DNA from: an uncultured Bacteroidota bacterium
GTDB lineage: Bacteria; Bacteroidota; Bacteroidia; Flavobacteriales; Flavobacteriaceae
Direction of reading: 5' to 3'
Length of the DNA stretch: 34,482 nt
Assembly: GCA_902554655.1 (NCBI GenBank)
Contig: CACDPE010000012.1
Coordinates: 1 to 34,482, forward strand
Shown: positions 9,257 to 17,290 of the stretch, in pieces
How positions within the stretch are numbered: position 1 is the stretch's first letter
How the letters are laid out: the number at the start of each line of letters is the position of its first letter
Translations under genes and position numbers: made by a program
Notes under the pieces: model-generated
The model's database searches: none
What the model was told of the DNA's origin: nothing
Seen by the model: only the letters and a program-made list of their open reading frames with translations

Positions 9257-10249
9257 TTAATAAATAATTGATTTTAAATTAATTCCTACTAAATCTTCTA
9301 TGCCAAACATAATGTTCATGTTTTGAATTGCTTGTCCAGATGCTCCTTTAATTAAATTATCAATGACTGAAGTTACAAGTATTTTGTCATTGATTTTTTT
9401 CAAATTAATTAAGCATTTATTTGAATTAACAACATTCTTAAGATCAATCTCATTTTTTGATATTTTAACAAATGAAGCTTTTAAATAAAACTTTTTATAG
9501 CTTTCTATTATCTCTTCAATTGTTTTAGATGATTTAAAATAACTTGTACAATAAATTCCTCTTGAAAATGGCCCTCTGTATGTTATAAGATTTAAATTAT
9601 GTTTTTTTTCATTAACACCTTTTAACGTATTATTAATTTCTTCTAGATGCTGATGTTCAAAAGGTTTATACCAAGTAATATTATTGTTTCTCCAACTAAA
9701 GTGTGTGCTTTCTTTTGGAATGATTCCAGCACCAGTACTTCCTGTAATTGCATTTATGTGAATATCATCTTCAGGAAAATTAAATTTTACACTAGGAATT
9801 AATCCTAATAAAATTGCTGTTGCAAAGCAACCTGGATTTGCAACATTTTTACTTTTGCTTATAATTTTTTTATTAATTTCAGGAAGTCCATAAATAAATT
9901 TTCTATTTGATTTTTCATGAAAATTATTATTTCTAAAATCCTGACTTAAGTCAATTATTTTTGTTGTGCTTTTTATTTGATTGTTATTAATAAATTCAAT
10001 GGACTTGTTATGTCCAGAACATAAAAAAATTACATCAACATCATTATTAAATTTATCAATAAAACTTAAATCGGTTTCATCAATCAAATCATTATATAAG
10101 TCAGTAATTTTCTTCTGGTTATTAGTTTTGCTTAATGCAAATGAAATATTAACGTTAGGATGATTTAAAAGAAGTCTAATCAACTCACTTCCTGTGTAAC
10201 CTGATGCGCCAACAATCCCGACTCTAATTTTTTTTGTTTTCATTGACAT
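9257..10249 (-). CDS. argC: N-acyl-gamma-glutamyl-phosphate reductase
   Basis: This enzyme reduces N-acylglutamyl-phosphate to the semialdehyde with NADPH, the third step of arginine synthesis. The cofactor motif VGIVGASGYTG is at residues 10-20, and catalytic Cys141 lies in the family motif NPGCFATA. Length is 330 residues. The start may be the ATG at 10249 or the second ATG two codons later (MSMKTKK). Either way it lies within the last codons of argG, so coupling is likely. Confidence 0.93.
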   Translation of the reverse strand: MSMKTKKIRVGIVGASGYTGSELIRLLLNHPNVNISFALSKTNNQKKITDLYNDLIDETDLSFIDKFNNDVDVIFLCSGHNKSIEFINNNQIKSTTKIIDLSQDFRNNNFHEKSNRKFIYGLPEINKKIISKSKNVANPGCFATAILLGLIPSVKFNFPEDDIHINAITGSTGAGIIPKESTHFSWRNNNITWYKPFEHQHLEEINNTLKGVNEKKHNLNLITYRGPFSRGIYCTSYFKSSKTIEEIIESYKKFYLKASFVKISKNEIDLKNVVNSNKCLINLKKINDKILVTSVIDNLIKGASGQAIQNMNIMFGIEDLVGINLKSIIY

Positions 10250-11414
10250 TTTGATAAATTTTATTTTGATTTGAAAGTATTTTTATAAATCCTTTAGCAT
10301 CTTCTGCATTCCAAAGTTTATTTTTTTCCCCATATAAACCAAATTTCGTATTCATTAGATCATTTTCAGAAACTATTCCTTCTAATTCAAATCTGTATGG
10401 GTGTAAAGTAACAATTACACTTCCACTTACCTTTGATTGACTTGAACTTAAAAATGATTCAACATCTCTCATTACTGGATCTAAATATTGCCCTTCATGC
10501 AGCAGCATTCCATAAAAATCAGAAATTTGATCCTTTTGGAATAATTGCCATTTTGTAAGCGTATGTTTTTCTAAAAGATGGTGTGCTTTAATTATCAGCA
10601 TAGGTCCACCTGCTTGAAAACCAACTCTCCCTTTAATTCCAATAATTGTATCACCTACATGAATATCTCGTCCTACACAATAAGAATCACATATTTTGGA
10701 AACATATTCAATTGCTTCGATTTTATCCATTTTTTTATCATTAACACCGTGTATTTCTCCCTTTTTAAAATTTATTGTAAGTTTTTTTGGACTAGTTTTT
10801 TCTAATGAACTTGGATATGCGTTTTCTGGAAGTTTTGTGTTTGACGTTAATGTTTCATATCCGCCAACACTAGTTCCCCACAAACCTTTATTTACGGAGT
10901 ATTTTGCTTTATTCCACTTTAAATCAATATTATTTTGTTTGAGATATTCTAACTCATCTTCTCTTGAAAGATTGTTATCTCTGATTGGTGTTAATATTTT
11001 TATTTCGGGTGCTAATATTTGGAAAATCATATCAAATCTAATTTGATCATTTCCAGCTCCAGTACTTCCATGAGCTATGAAATTAGATTTATTATCCTTG
11101 GCATATTTAACTATTTCAATTGCTTGAATTATTCTTTCTGAACTAACGGAAAGAGGATAAGTATTATTTCTCAGCACGTTTCCATAAATTAAGTACTTAA
11201 TAATTTTTTCATAAAACAAATTAACTGCTTCAATAGATTTATATTTATTTGCTCCTAGTTCATATGCATTTTCTTCAATTTGTTTTAATTCACTGGCTGT
11301 AAAGCCGCCAGTATTGACACTTACAGCGTCTACAATGTAGCCATCATTGGATAATTTTTTTAAACAATAAGATGTGTCTAGACCACCACTATAAGCAAGA
11401 GTAATTTTTTTCAT
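10224..11414 (-). CDS. argG: Argininosuccinate synthase
   Basis: This enzyme joins citrulline and aspartate using ATP to form argininosuccinate. The PP-loop AYSGGLDTS at residues 7-15 and the second ATP/aspartate motif HGSTGAGNDQIRF near 115-127 are clear. The 396-residue length is normal. It is the second gene of the block. Its ATG overlaps the GNAT gene stop by 4 nt (ATGA). Arginine codons here are mostly AGA, in contrast with the CGN codons of the upstream leader ORF. Confidence 0.95.
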   Translation of the reverse strand: MKKITLAYSGGLDTSYCLKKLSNDGYIVDAVSVNTGGFTASELKQIEENAYELGANKYKSIEAVNLFYEKIIKYLIYGNVLRNNTYPLSVSSERIIQAIEIVKYAKDNKSNFIAHGSTGAGNDQIRFDMIFQILAPEIKILTPIRDNNLSREDELEYLKQNNIDLKWNKAKYSVNKGLWGTSVGGYETLTSNTKLPENAYPSSLEKTSPKKLTINFKKGEIHGVNDKKMDKIEAIEYVSKICDSYCVGRDIHVGDTIIGIKGRVGFQAGGPMLIIKAHHLLEKHTLTKWQLFQKDQISDFYGMLLHEGQYLDPVMRDVESFLSSSQSKVSGSVIVTLHPYRFELEGIVSENDLMNTKFGLYGEKNKLWNAEDAKGFIKILSNQNKIYQNVNENKKN

Positions 11415-11941
11415 TTAATTTTTTTTGGGTTATATAACATTCCTGTGCATAGGCACATTTTTCTTTTTGTTCGTTGAAGAATATCATAATTCTTACATGT
11501 CTGACAACCTTTCCAGAATTCTTTATCATCTGTCAACTCAGAAAAAGTTACAGGTTCATATCCTAAGCTATAATTAATTTTCATTACGGCTAAGCCTGTA
11601 GTAATTCCAAATATTTTTGTATGAGGATATTTTTCTTTTGAATAATTGAAAGTTTTTTTCTTTATTTTTTTTGCGAGACCTATTCCTCTGTATTCAGGCG
11701 AAACAATGAGTCCAGAATGAGCGACATATTTACCATGACCCCATATTTCAATGTAACAAAAACCTGCAAATTTTTTACCATCAATTGCTATAATTGCATT
11801 GTTGTTCCTAATTTTTGTTTCAATATATTCGGGTGTTCTTAAAGCAATGCCAGTTCCTCTTACTTTTGCTGAATCCGAAATGGTATCAGAAATGATTTTA
11901 CAATATTTTATGTGCTTCAAGGAAGCTATTTCAATTTTCAA
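11411..11941 (-). CDS. GNAT acyltransferase, candidate first enzyme of arginine synthesis
   Basis: This is a 176-residue GNAT-fold acyltransferase. Motif A, with the acyl-CoA-binding loop YRGIGLA at residues 84-90, is clear. The C-terminal region carries four cysteines in a C-x2-C (C146, C149) and C-x-C (C163, C165) pattern, which could bind a metal. Because no argA or argJ is seen in the block, this protein is a good candidate for acylating glutamate in the first step; that is inference from position. The start is TTG at 11941: an in-frame TAA lies two codons upstream and no ATG occurs near the N terminus. It is the first enzyme gene after the arginine leader region. Confidence 0.8.
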   Translation of the reverse strand: MKIEIASLKHIKYCKIISDTISDSAKVRGTGIALRTPEYIETKIRNNNAIIAIDGKKFAGFCYIEIWGHGKYVAHSGLIVSPEYRGIGLAKKIKKKTFNYSKEKYPHTKIFGITTGLAVMKINYSLGYEPVTFSELTDDKEFWKGCQTCKNYDILQRTKRKMCLCTGMLYNPKKIK

Positions 11942-11994
11942 TTTTAAGAGTTTTTAATTAATTTGTGAATATAATATCAAACAGACATGTGGAT

Positions 11995-12031
11995 GTACAT
12001 CAATTAGCGACGTACCTTACTGGGATAACGT
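11995..12031 (-). promoter_or_regulatory. Competing hairpins in the arginine operon leader
   Basis: Read on the minus strand, two stem-loops share one arm. Hairpin A pairs ACGTTATCC (12031-12023) with GGTACGT (12016-12010), with two single-base bulges and loop CAGTAA. Hairpin B pairs GTACGTC (12015-12009) with GATGTAC (12001-11995) around a 7-nt loop, 7 bp with one G-U. They cannot form together. Both overlap Arg codons of the leader ORF. No poly-U terminator follows, so any control would be translational or through another termination route. Confidence 0.4.
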
Positions 12032-12057
12032 TGTGTTGTAAAATTTACTGATATCAC
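12004..12057 (-). CDS. Probable arginine leader peptide (17 residues)
   Basis: This short ORF starts with GTG at 12057 and would encode MISVNFTTQRYPSKVRR, then TAA at 12004. Three of its 17 residues are arginine, two of them adjacent just before the stop, and all use CGT or CGC in a genome that otherwise prefers AGA. It lies 62 bp before the GNAT start. A near-consensus -7 box is 4 nt before its GTG, the same spacing as several other genes in the window. The locally higher G+C of this segment also marks it as special. An attenuation leader that senses charged tRNA-Arg is the natural reading. The peptide is too short for homology evidence, and the GTG start is not proven. Confidence 0.5.
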   Translation of the reverse strand: MISVNFTTQRYPSKVRR

Positions 12058-12061
12058 AATG

Positions 12062-12069
12062 CAAATATC
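12062..12069 (-). promoter_or_regulatory. Candidate -7 promoter box of the arginine operon (GATATTTG)
   Basis: On the minus strand GATATTTG matches TAnnTTTG at all fixed positions except the first. A TTTTG (12090-12086), about 16 nt upstream, could serve as the -33 element, slightly closer than usual. Transcription would begin at or next to the GTG of the leader peptide. Confidence 0.45.
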
Positions 12070-12115
12070 AAAAAAAAATATTAAACAAAATATTTTTTAT
12101 AATTATTTTTAATTA

Positions 12116-13387
12116 TTGGAAAGATTAAATAAAGTTTTTACAGTTGATGACATTGAGGTTTTTAAAAGAAAAATCATTCATATTTCCACTCATTTTGAAA
12201 ACTCTATTATTCTAAACTCAAATTATTCAAGTACTGATTATGATTTAATTTTTGCATATGGAGTGCATTCTTTTTTGTCATCAAAAAAAAATTCTCTTAA
12301 AAAATTAGATGACTATGTTTCCCAATGTAAAGATTGGTTATTTGGTTTTTTCTCTTATGATTTAAAAAATGAAATTGAAACTTTAAAAAGTCAAAATTTA
12401 CTTTGTCATGATCTTCCAAATCTTTATTTTTTTCAACCTCAGGTCATTATAATTATCAAGGAAAATACAGTTGATTTAAAATATGTTTTAGGAATAAAAC
12501 CTGATGACGAGTTAAATAAGATTCTAAATTTTAAATATTCTTTTAAGAATCAGTCTGTCAAAGATAATTTAGAACTAAGATTTAAAAAAAGTGATTATGT
12601 GAAGTCAATAAATAATATTAAAGAACATATAAGAATTGGAGATATTTATGAACTTAATTTTTGTATAGATTATTATTCTAATGACATAATTATAGATCCA
12701 GTTAAATCATATATTTCTCTTAATTCCCTGACCGAATCACCTATGAGTGCTTTCATTAAATTAAAATCTTTTCATTTATTGTCCTCATCACCTGAAAGAT
12801 TTATTAAAAAGAAAAATAATAGAATAAAAACTCAACCAATTAAAGGAACTGTAAGAAGAGATAAGAACATTAATAATGATTTAAAAAATATTAATTATTT
12901 AAACAATAATTCTAAAGAACTTTCGGAAAATCATATGATAGTTGACTTAGTAAGAAATGATTTATCTAGAATTGCAAAAAAAGGCACAGTCACAGTTAAA
13001 GAACTTTCAACATTGTATTCTTTCAAGAATGTACATCAATTAATTTCAACAATCGAAGCTGAGATTAATAATTCAACAAAGATTTCAAAAATTTTGGAAA
13101 GCACATTTCCTATGGGGAGTATGACAGGTGCACCAAAAATTAGATCAATGGAATTAATTGAGAAATTTGAAAAAACTCAAAGAGGTATATATAGTGGGGC
13201 AGTTGGATATATTAGCCCAAAAATAGATTTTGATTTTAATGTTGTAATTAGATCAATAATTTATGACTCTCAAAAAAGTAATTTAAATATTAATGTTGGA
13301 AGTGCGATAACATTTGCTTCTGATCCTAATAAAGAATTTGATGAGTGTAAACTTAAGGCTGAAGCAATGATTAGTTCATTGAAATAG
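12116..13387 (+). CDS. pabB: Aminodeoxychorismate synthase component I
   Basis: This chorismate-utilising enzyme makes 4-amino-4-deoxychorismate for folate synthesis. The 423-residue protein has the conserved C-terminal chorismate-binding half, with QPIKGTVRR, ENHMIVDLVRNDLSR, FPMGSMTGAPK and YSGAVGY. The lysine in PIKGT is the catalytic Lys of PabB proteins; anthranilate synthases have alanine there. The divergent N-terminal half is typical of flavobacterial PabB. The start is TTG at 12116: an in-frame TAA lies two codons upstream. A TATTTTTA box 4 nt before the start suggests a leaderless transcript. tilS follows after 12 bp. Confidence 0.88.
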   Translation: MERLNKVFTVDDIEVFKRKIIHISTHFENSIILNSNYSSTDYDLIFAYGVHSFLSSKKNSLKKLDDYVSQCKDWLFGFFSYDLKNEIETLKSQNLLCHDLPNLYFFQPQVIIIIKENTVDLKYVLGIKPDDELNKILNFKYSFKNQSVKDNLELRFKKSDYVKSINNIKEHIRIGDIYELNFCIDYYSNDIIIDPVKSYISLNSLTESPMSAFIKLKSFHLLSSSPERFIKKKNNRIKTQPIKGTVRRDKNINNDLKNINYLNNNSKELSENHMIVDLVRNDLSRIAKKGTVTVKELSTLYSFKNVHQLISTIEAEINNSTKISKILESTFPMGSMTGAPKIRSMELIEKFEKTQRGIYSGAVGYISPKIDFDFNVVIRSIIYDSQKSNLNINVGSAITFASDPNKEFDECKLKAEAMISSLK

Positions 13388-13395
13388 TATATTTG
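13388..13395 (+). promoter_or_regulatory. Possible internal -7 box before tilS (TATATTTG)
   Basis: TATATTTG fits TAnnTTTG exactly and fills most of the 12-bp gap between pabB and tilS, 4 nt before the tilS ATG. It could give tilS its own leaderless transcript. In such AT-rich DNA a single match may be chance. Confidence 0.35.
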
Positions 13396-13399
13396 AATT

Positions 13400-14662
13400 A
13401 TGCTAAATAGATTTAAGAAGAGGTTTAAAAACCTAAAACAGAAATTACTTGTTTCAGTTAGTGGAGGTTTAGATAGTATGGTTTTATGTGATCTTTTATT
13501 AAAATTGAATTTAGATTTTTCAATTGCGCATGTAAATTATAAGTTAAGGATACAAGAAAGTGATTTTGATGAAAATTTTGTAAAGAATTATGCTAATCAA
13601 AAAAAAATTAATTTTTATTCAATATCTCATGATTTGTCAACTTACAATAAATCTATTCAAGCTAAAGCTAGAGAAATAAGATACAATTACTTGTATAAAC
13701 TTAAAGATGAGAATAAATTCGATTATATTTTAACCGGACACCACTTTGATGATAACATAGAAACTGTTTTTTTGAATCTGCTAAGAGGTAAAAAGAATAA
13801 TCCATTTTTAGGAATAAGAGAAAAACATAATTGTCTTTTAAGACCGCTCATAAATTTCACTAAAGAGGATATTAAAAAATATGCACTTGAACACAATTTA
13901 TCCTGGCGAGATGATTCAACTAATAAGGAAAATAAATACGAAAGAAATAAAATTAGAAATTTAATTATCCCAGTATTATATAAAGTCAATACTCAATACA
14001 GATCTAATTTCAGGGATCTTTTTGAAATTGCAAAAATTGAACTTAATATAAAAAATAAATATTTTGATCTTGACTTATCTAAATATTTCAAAGAAAATAA
14101 ATCAGGTCAATTATTGTCAAAGAAAAAATTATGGAAAGCTTTTGATTTAGAATCATTTGAGCTCGATTATTTTCAAAGATTTGGTTTTTTTGATAAAATG
14201 GAATTATTTAAAATTTTTAGATCTGATTCTGGAAAATCAATAACATCTCATTCACATACTATCTTATCTAATAGGGATGATATCATTATTTATAAAAATT
14301 ATTCTGAAATAATTGATGAATTTTTATTGCAAGATGGATCAAATGATTATCCAATAAAGATTGATCTAGTTTTTTCAAAAAATGCTTCAAAACCAACAAG
14401 AAATCATATCTGTATTTCTCAAACTATTGATAAACCACTTAAGCTTAGAAGATGGAAAGAAGGAGATTTTTTCTATCCTAGTGGAATGATTGGTAAAAAA
14501 AAGCTTAGCAAATTTTTTAAAGATGAAAAAATGTCGATTTTTGACAAAAAAAATCAATGGATTTTGTCAAATTATAAAGATGAAGTTTTATGGATTGTTG
14601 GATTAAGAGCAGATAGAAGAAATTTAGTAAAAAGTGGTAAATGTATAAGGGTATCTATTTAG
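13400..14662 (+). CDS. tilS: tRNA(Ile)-lysidine synthetase
   Basis: This enzyme modifies C34 of the CAU-anticodon tRNA-Ile to lysidine so that it reads AUA, which should matter in a genome rich in ATA codons. The N-terminal PP-loop VSVSGGLDSM lies at residues 18-27. Further motifs include HVNYKLR, TGHHFDDNIETVFLNLLRG and WRDDSTNKENKYERNKIRN. The C-terminal tRNA-binding part (LRRWKEGDFFYPSGM, KLSKFFKDEK) is intact. Its 420 residues are normal. The end overlaps the dsbD-like start by 22 nt. Confidence 0.94.
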   Translation: MLNRFKKRFKNLKQKLLVSVSGGLDSMVLCDLLLKLNLDFSIAHVNYKLRIQESDFDENFVKNYANQKKINFYSISHDLSTYNKSIQAKAREIRYNYLYKLKDENKFDYILTGHHFDDNIETVFLNLLRGKKNNPFLGIREKHNCLLRPLINFTKEDIKKYALEHNLSWRDDSTNKENKYERNKIRNLIIPVLYKVNTQYRSNFRDLFEIAKIELNIKNKYFDLDLSKYFKENKSGQLLSKKKLWKAFDLESFELDYFQRFGFFDKMELFKIFRSDSGKSITSHSHTILSNRDDIIIYKNYSEIIDEFLLQDGSNDYPIKIDLVFSKNASKPTRNHICISQTIDKPLKLRRWKEGDFFYPSGMIGKKKLSKFFKDEKMSIFDKKNQWILSNYKDEVLWIVGLRADRRNLVKSGKCIRVSI

Positions 14663-16602
14663 TTTTACTTTTTTTAGCCAATTTAATATATTCTCAGGAA
14701 AACCCTATTAATTGGTCAACATCTGTAATAGACAATGGAAATAATGAGTATACATTAGTTACCAGAGGCGAAATCAAAGAAGGATGGAGGTTATATGCAC
14801 AAAATCTTCCTGAAGGTGGAGCTCTTCCTACAGAGTTTGTATTAGAAGATAAATCTCCGTTTAGTTTTTATGGAAATGTTGTTGAACCAACACCTATAAC
14901 CAAGTTTGATCCAATATTCAATATGGATCAATCCTATTTTATTGATGATATAACTTATTATCAAGATGTGATACTAAAAGAAGATTTTACAAATGAAATT
15001 ATTAATCAGAAACTTTTTTATCAGGTTTGCGATGATAGAGTTTGTATCTTCAGAGATGTTGACTTGGAATTTAATTTAAAATCTAATTCATTTATTTATT
15101 TAAAATCTTTTGATTACGGTTCTGTAACTAGTGATTTAATAAAAGATTTTGGAAATAAAGATTTAATCGTAAACAACATCTCATTAATTAGTGATGATAG
15201 TTTTTCAAGAAGACTCAATATTCTTTTATTGGGACTCATAGGGGGTTTTTTAGCATTATTGACACCATGTGTTTTTCCAATGATTCCTCTTACTGTTTCT
15301 TTCTTTTCTTCAAAAAAAGAGAATGCAAAATTTTATTCAATTTCATATGGTTTGTTTATTATTTTGATTTATTTGTCATTAAGTATTCCTTTTTATTTTC
15401 TTGAAAATATTAACCCTGAAATTCTTAATCAAATATCTACAAGTCCAGTCTTAAATTTTTTGTTTTTTACAATATTTATAGTTTTTGCTCTTTCACTTTT
15501 TGGATTATTTGAAATTACTTTACCTAATTCGTGGGTTAATAGTACAGATTCTAAATCAAACGCCTCAAAAGGATTAATATCTACTTTTTTTATGTCTTTA
15601 ACTCTTGTATTAGTTTCCTTTTCATGTACTGGACCAATACTTGGAACTTTATTGGTAGGAAGCATTTCAGGTGATGGAGGGTCTGTTGATCTTACTTATG
15701 GGATGTTAGGTTTTGGCATAGCTCTTTCAGTACCGTTTACTCTATTAGCTTTTTTTCCAAATGTATTAACTAGGTTACCAAAGTCAGGTTCATGGACAAA
15801 TACTGTAAAAGTAGTTTTAGGTTTTATTGAGTTAGCTTTAGCTTTCAAGTTTTTATCAAATGTAGATTTAGTTCAAGGTTGGGGTATATTAAAAAGAGAA
15901 GTTTTTGTTTTAATTTGGGTTATAATATTTATTGCGTGTGGAATATTTCTTTTAAAAGATCTAAGAAAAAGTTTTTCATCAATTATTAGTTTAAAATCTA
16001 TAATTGCTACACTTTTTATATTGTCTGGTCTTTTTATGTTTAAATCTCTTAATAAGAATTCTGAAACTAAATTAAGTTTTTTAAGTGGTTTATTACCTCC
16101 CGAGTTCTATTCAATCTATGAAGTTAAAAATGATTGTCCACTATCATTAGATTGCTATAAAAGCTTTGACAAGGGATTAGAATTAAGTAAAAAATATAAT
16201 AAACCAATTTTACTAGATTTTACTGGATGGGCTTGTGCAAACTGCAGAAGGGTAGAAGAGAACACATGGTCAGATCCCTCAGTTTATGATTTAATAAACA
16301 ATAGATTCATTTTAATATCATTATATGTAGATGATAGAACTAAATTAGGGGATGGCATAATAACTTTAAGAGATAAGAATGGTAACAAAAAGATATTAGA
16401 GACAGTAGGTGAAAAATGGTCAGCTTTTCAAACTCTAAACTTTAAAATTAATTCTCAACCATATTATGTCTTAATTTCTCCTGATCTAAAGATTTTAAAT
16501 TCACCAATTCAGTATACGGATACTGAGAGTTATGAAAGGTGGTTAAATGAGGGTTTAGAATCTTTTACTTCTCAATATAAACTTCCTCAAAAGGAACTCT
16601 AA
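14641..16602 (+). CDS. dsbD: DsbD-like thiol:disulfide interchange protein
   Basis: This inner-membrane protein probably carries reducing power from cytoplasmic thioredoxin to the periplasm, for disulfide repair or cytochrome c maturation. A signal peptide (MYKGIYLVLLFLANLIYS) leads an N-terminal DsbD-alpha-like domain with C130 and C135. A multi-span membrane core follows with C210 in LTPCVFPMIP and C329 in SCTGPILG. The C-terminal thioredoxin domain has C532-A-N-C535 in GWACANCRR. So all three cysteine pairs of DsbD are present. The length is 653 residues. It begins inside the last codons of tilS, and its end overlaps the opposing nitroreductase gene by 38 bp. Confidence 0.92.
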   Translation: MYKGIYLVLLFLANLIYSQENPINWSTSVIDNGNNEYTLVTRGEIKEGWRLYAQNLPEGGALPTEFVLEDKSPFSFYGNVVEPTPITKFDPIFNMDQSYFIDDITYYQDVILKEDFTNEIINQKLFYQVCDDRVCIFRDVDLEFNLKSNSFIYLKSFDYGSVTSDLIKDFGNKDLIVNNISLISDDSFSRRLNILLLGLIGGFLALLTPCVFPMIPLTVSFFSSKKENAKFYSISYGLFIILIYLSLSIPFYFLENINPEILNQISTSPVLNFLFFTIFIVFALSLFGLFEITLPNSWVNSTDSKSNASKGLISTFFMSLTLVLVSFSCTGPILGTLLVGSISGDGGSVDLTYGMLGFGIALSVPFTLLAFFPNVLTRLPKSGSWTNTVKVVLGFIELALAFKFLSNVDLVQGWGILKREVFVLIWVIIFIACGIFLLKDLRKSFSSIISLKSIIATLFILSGLFMFKSLNKNSETKLSFLSGLLPPEFYSIYEVKNDCPLSLDCYKSFDKGLELSKKYNKPILLDFTGWACANCRRVEENTWSDPSVYDLINNRFILISLYVDDRTKLGDGIITLRDKNGNKKILETVGEKWSAFQTLNFKINSQPYYVLISPDLKILNSPIQYTDTESYERWLNEGLESFTSQYKLPQKEL

Positions 16603-17290
16603 ATTGTTCTGAATAAATACCTTTTTTAGATCTTAATCCACATCCAATTATCATATTTATCTCTGCTGACCCAGGAAGATTAAGTAATTTTTTAACTCTA
16701 ACAGAGTCAAAACCTTCCATTGGACAAGTGTCATAGCCTGAAGATCTCATACTTAGCATGAAGTTTTGAGCAGCTAATGCAGCACTTTTATGAACAACAA
16801 CTCTCAAATCTGATGAAGTAACTTGTCTGTACATTGGTCTAAATAAACCTAAAATAGATACATTCAAATATTTTAAAAATCCTGTAATTTTCAAAAAGTT
16901 TCCATAAAGTGTTGGAATTAAAAATTTGTAATAATTAATTGCATTCTTTTTCTTTCTCATTGATTTTTTGTCTTTCAAATCTTTAAATTTATTCACTATA
17001 TAATTTAAATTAAAATCTCTTCTATTTTTCCATAAATCTATTCTGGTAACAATTACTACAAATTGATTAGCTGTTTTTGCAGCAGGTTGATCAAAACATG
17101 ATTTAGAAATATTCATTTTTATTTCATCATTTATAACATGATAAAATTCCCATAGTTGTAGATTACTACTATTTGGTGCTAAAGTTGCATTTTTAATGCA
17201 TTCTTTCACTATTGAAGTTTTTATATTTTTACCTAAAAAAAATCTTACTGATCTCCTAGATTTTATTACTTCATTAAAATCTTTAATCAT
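16565..17290 (-). CDS. Nitroreductase-family FMN oxidoreductase
   Basis: This is a 241-residue flavoprotein of the nitroreductase superfamily that probably uses FMN and NAD(P)H. The FMN phosphate-binding SRRSVRFF is at residues 11-18, and NSSNLQLWEF is near 38-47. Conserved C-terminal segments AALAAQNFMLSMRSSGYDTCPMEGF and a glycine motif before the end are visible in part. A basic insertion (KDLKDKKSMRKKK, near residue 85) departs from the core fold. The physiological substrate is unknown. Its start overlaps the aldehyde dehydrogenase stop by 4 nt, so the two are co-transcribed and may act on related reactive compounds. Confidence 0.85.
   Translation of the reverse strand: MIKDFNEVIKSRRSVRFFLGKNIKTSIVKECIKNATLAPNSSNLQLWEFYHVINDEIKMNISKSCFDQPAAKTANQFVVIVTRIDLWKNRRDFNLNYIVNKFKDLKDKKSMRKKKNAINYYKFLIPTLYGNFLKITGFLKYLNVSILGLFRPMYRQVTSSDLRVVVHKSAALAAQNFMLSMRSSGYDTCPMEGFDSVRVKKLLNLPGSAEINMIIGCGLRSKKGIYSEQFRVPFEEVYIEK

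Larger units (their letters stand above)
11942..12115. promoter_or_regulatory. Largest intergenic region: arg operon and pabB divergent control region
   Basis: This 174-bp gap is the longest in the window. Its left two thirds carry the arginine leader ORF, hairpins and a 10-bp palindrome GATGTACATC (11992-12001). Its right third is almost pure A/T and holds the arg promoter on the minus strand and a -7-like TATTTTTA (12104-12111), 4 nt before the pabB TTG, on the plus strand. No tRNA-like or known riboswitch fold is recognisable. Confidence 0.6.

Noticed and set aside
10696-11046. Antisense ORF of 116 codons over argG
   Set aside because: It lies wholly within the conserved argG gene on the other strand and shows no family features.
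11992-12001. Palindrome GATGTACATC as a repressor operator
   Set aside because: A single 10-bp palindrome that also forms part of the leader hairpin; no second copy was seen, so an operator is not supported.
11942-12115. A tRNA or known riboswitch in the arg/pabB gap
   Set aside because: No cloverleaf, CCA-adjacent acceptor stem or familiar riboswitch core can be drawn; the leader ORF with hairpins explains the higher G+C better.
12116-13387. Anthranilate synthase (TrpE) instead of PabB
   Set aside because: The PIKGT motif has the catalytic lysine of PabB, and the neighbours are tilS and dsbD rather than trp genes.
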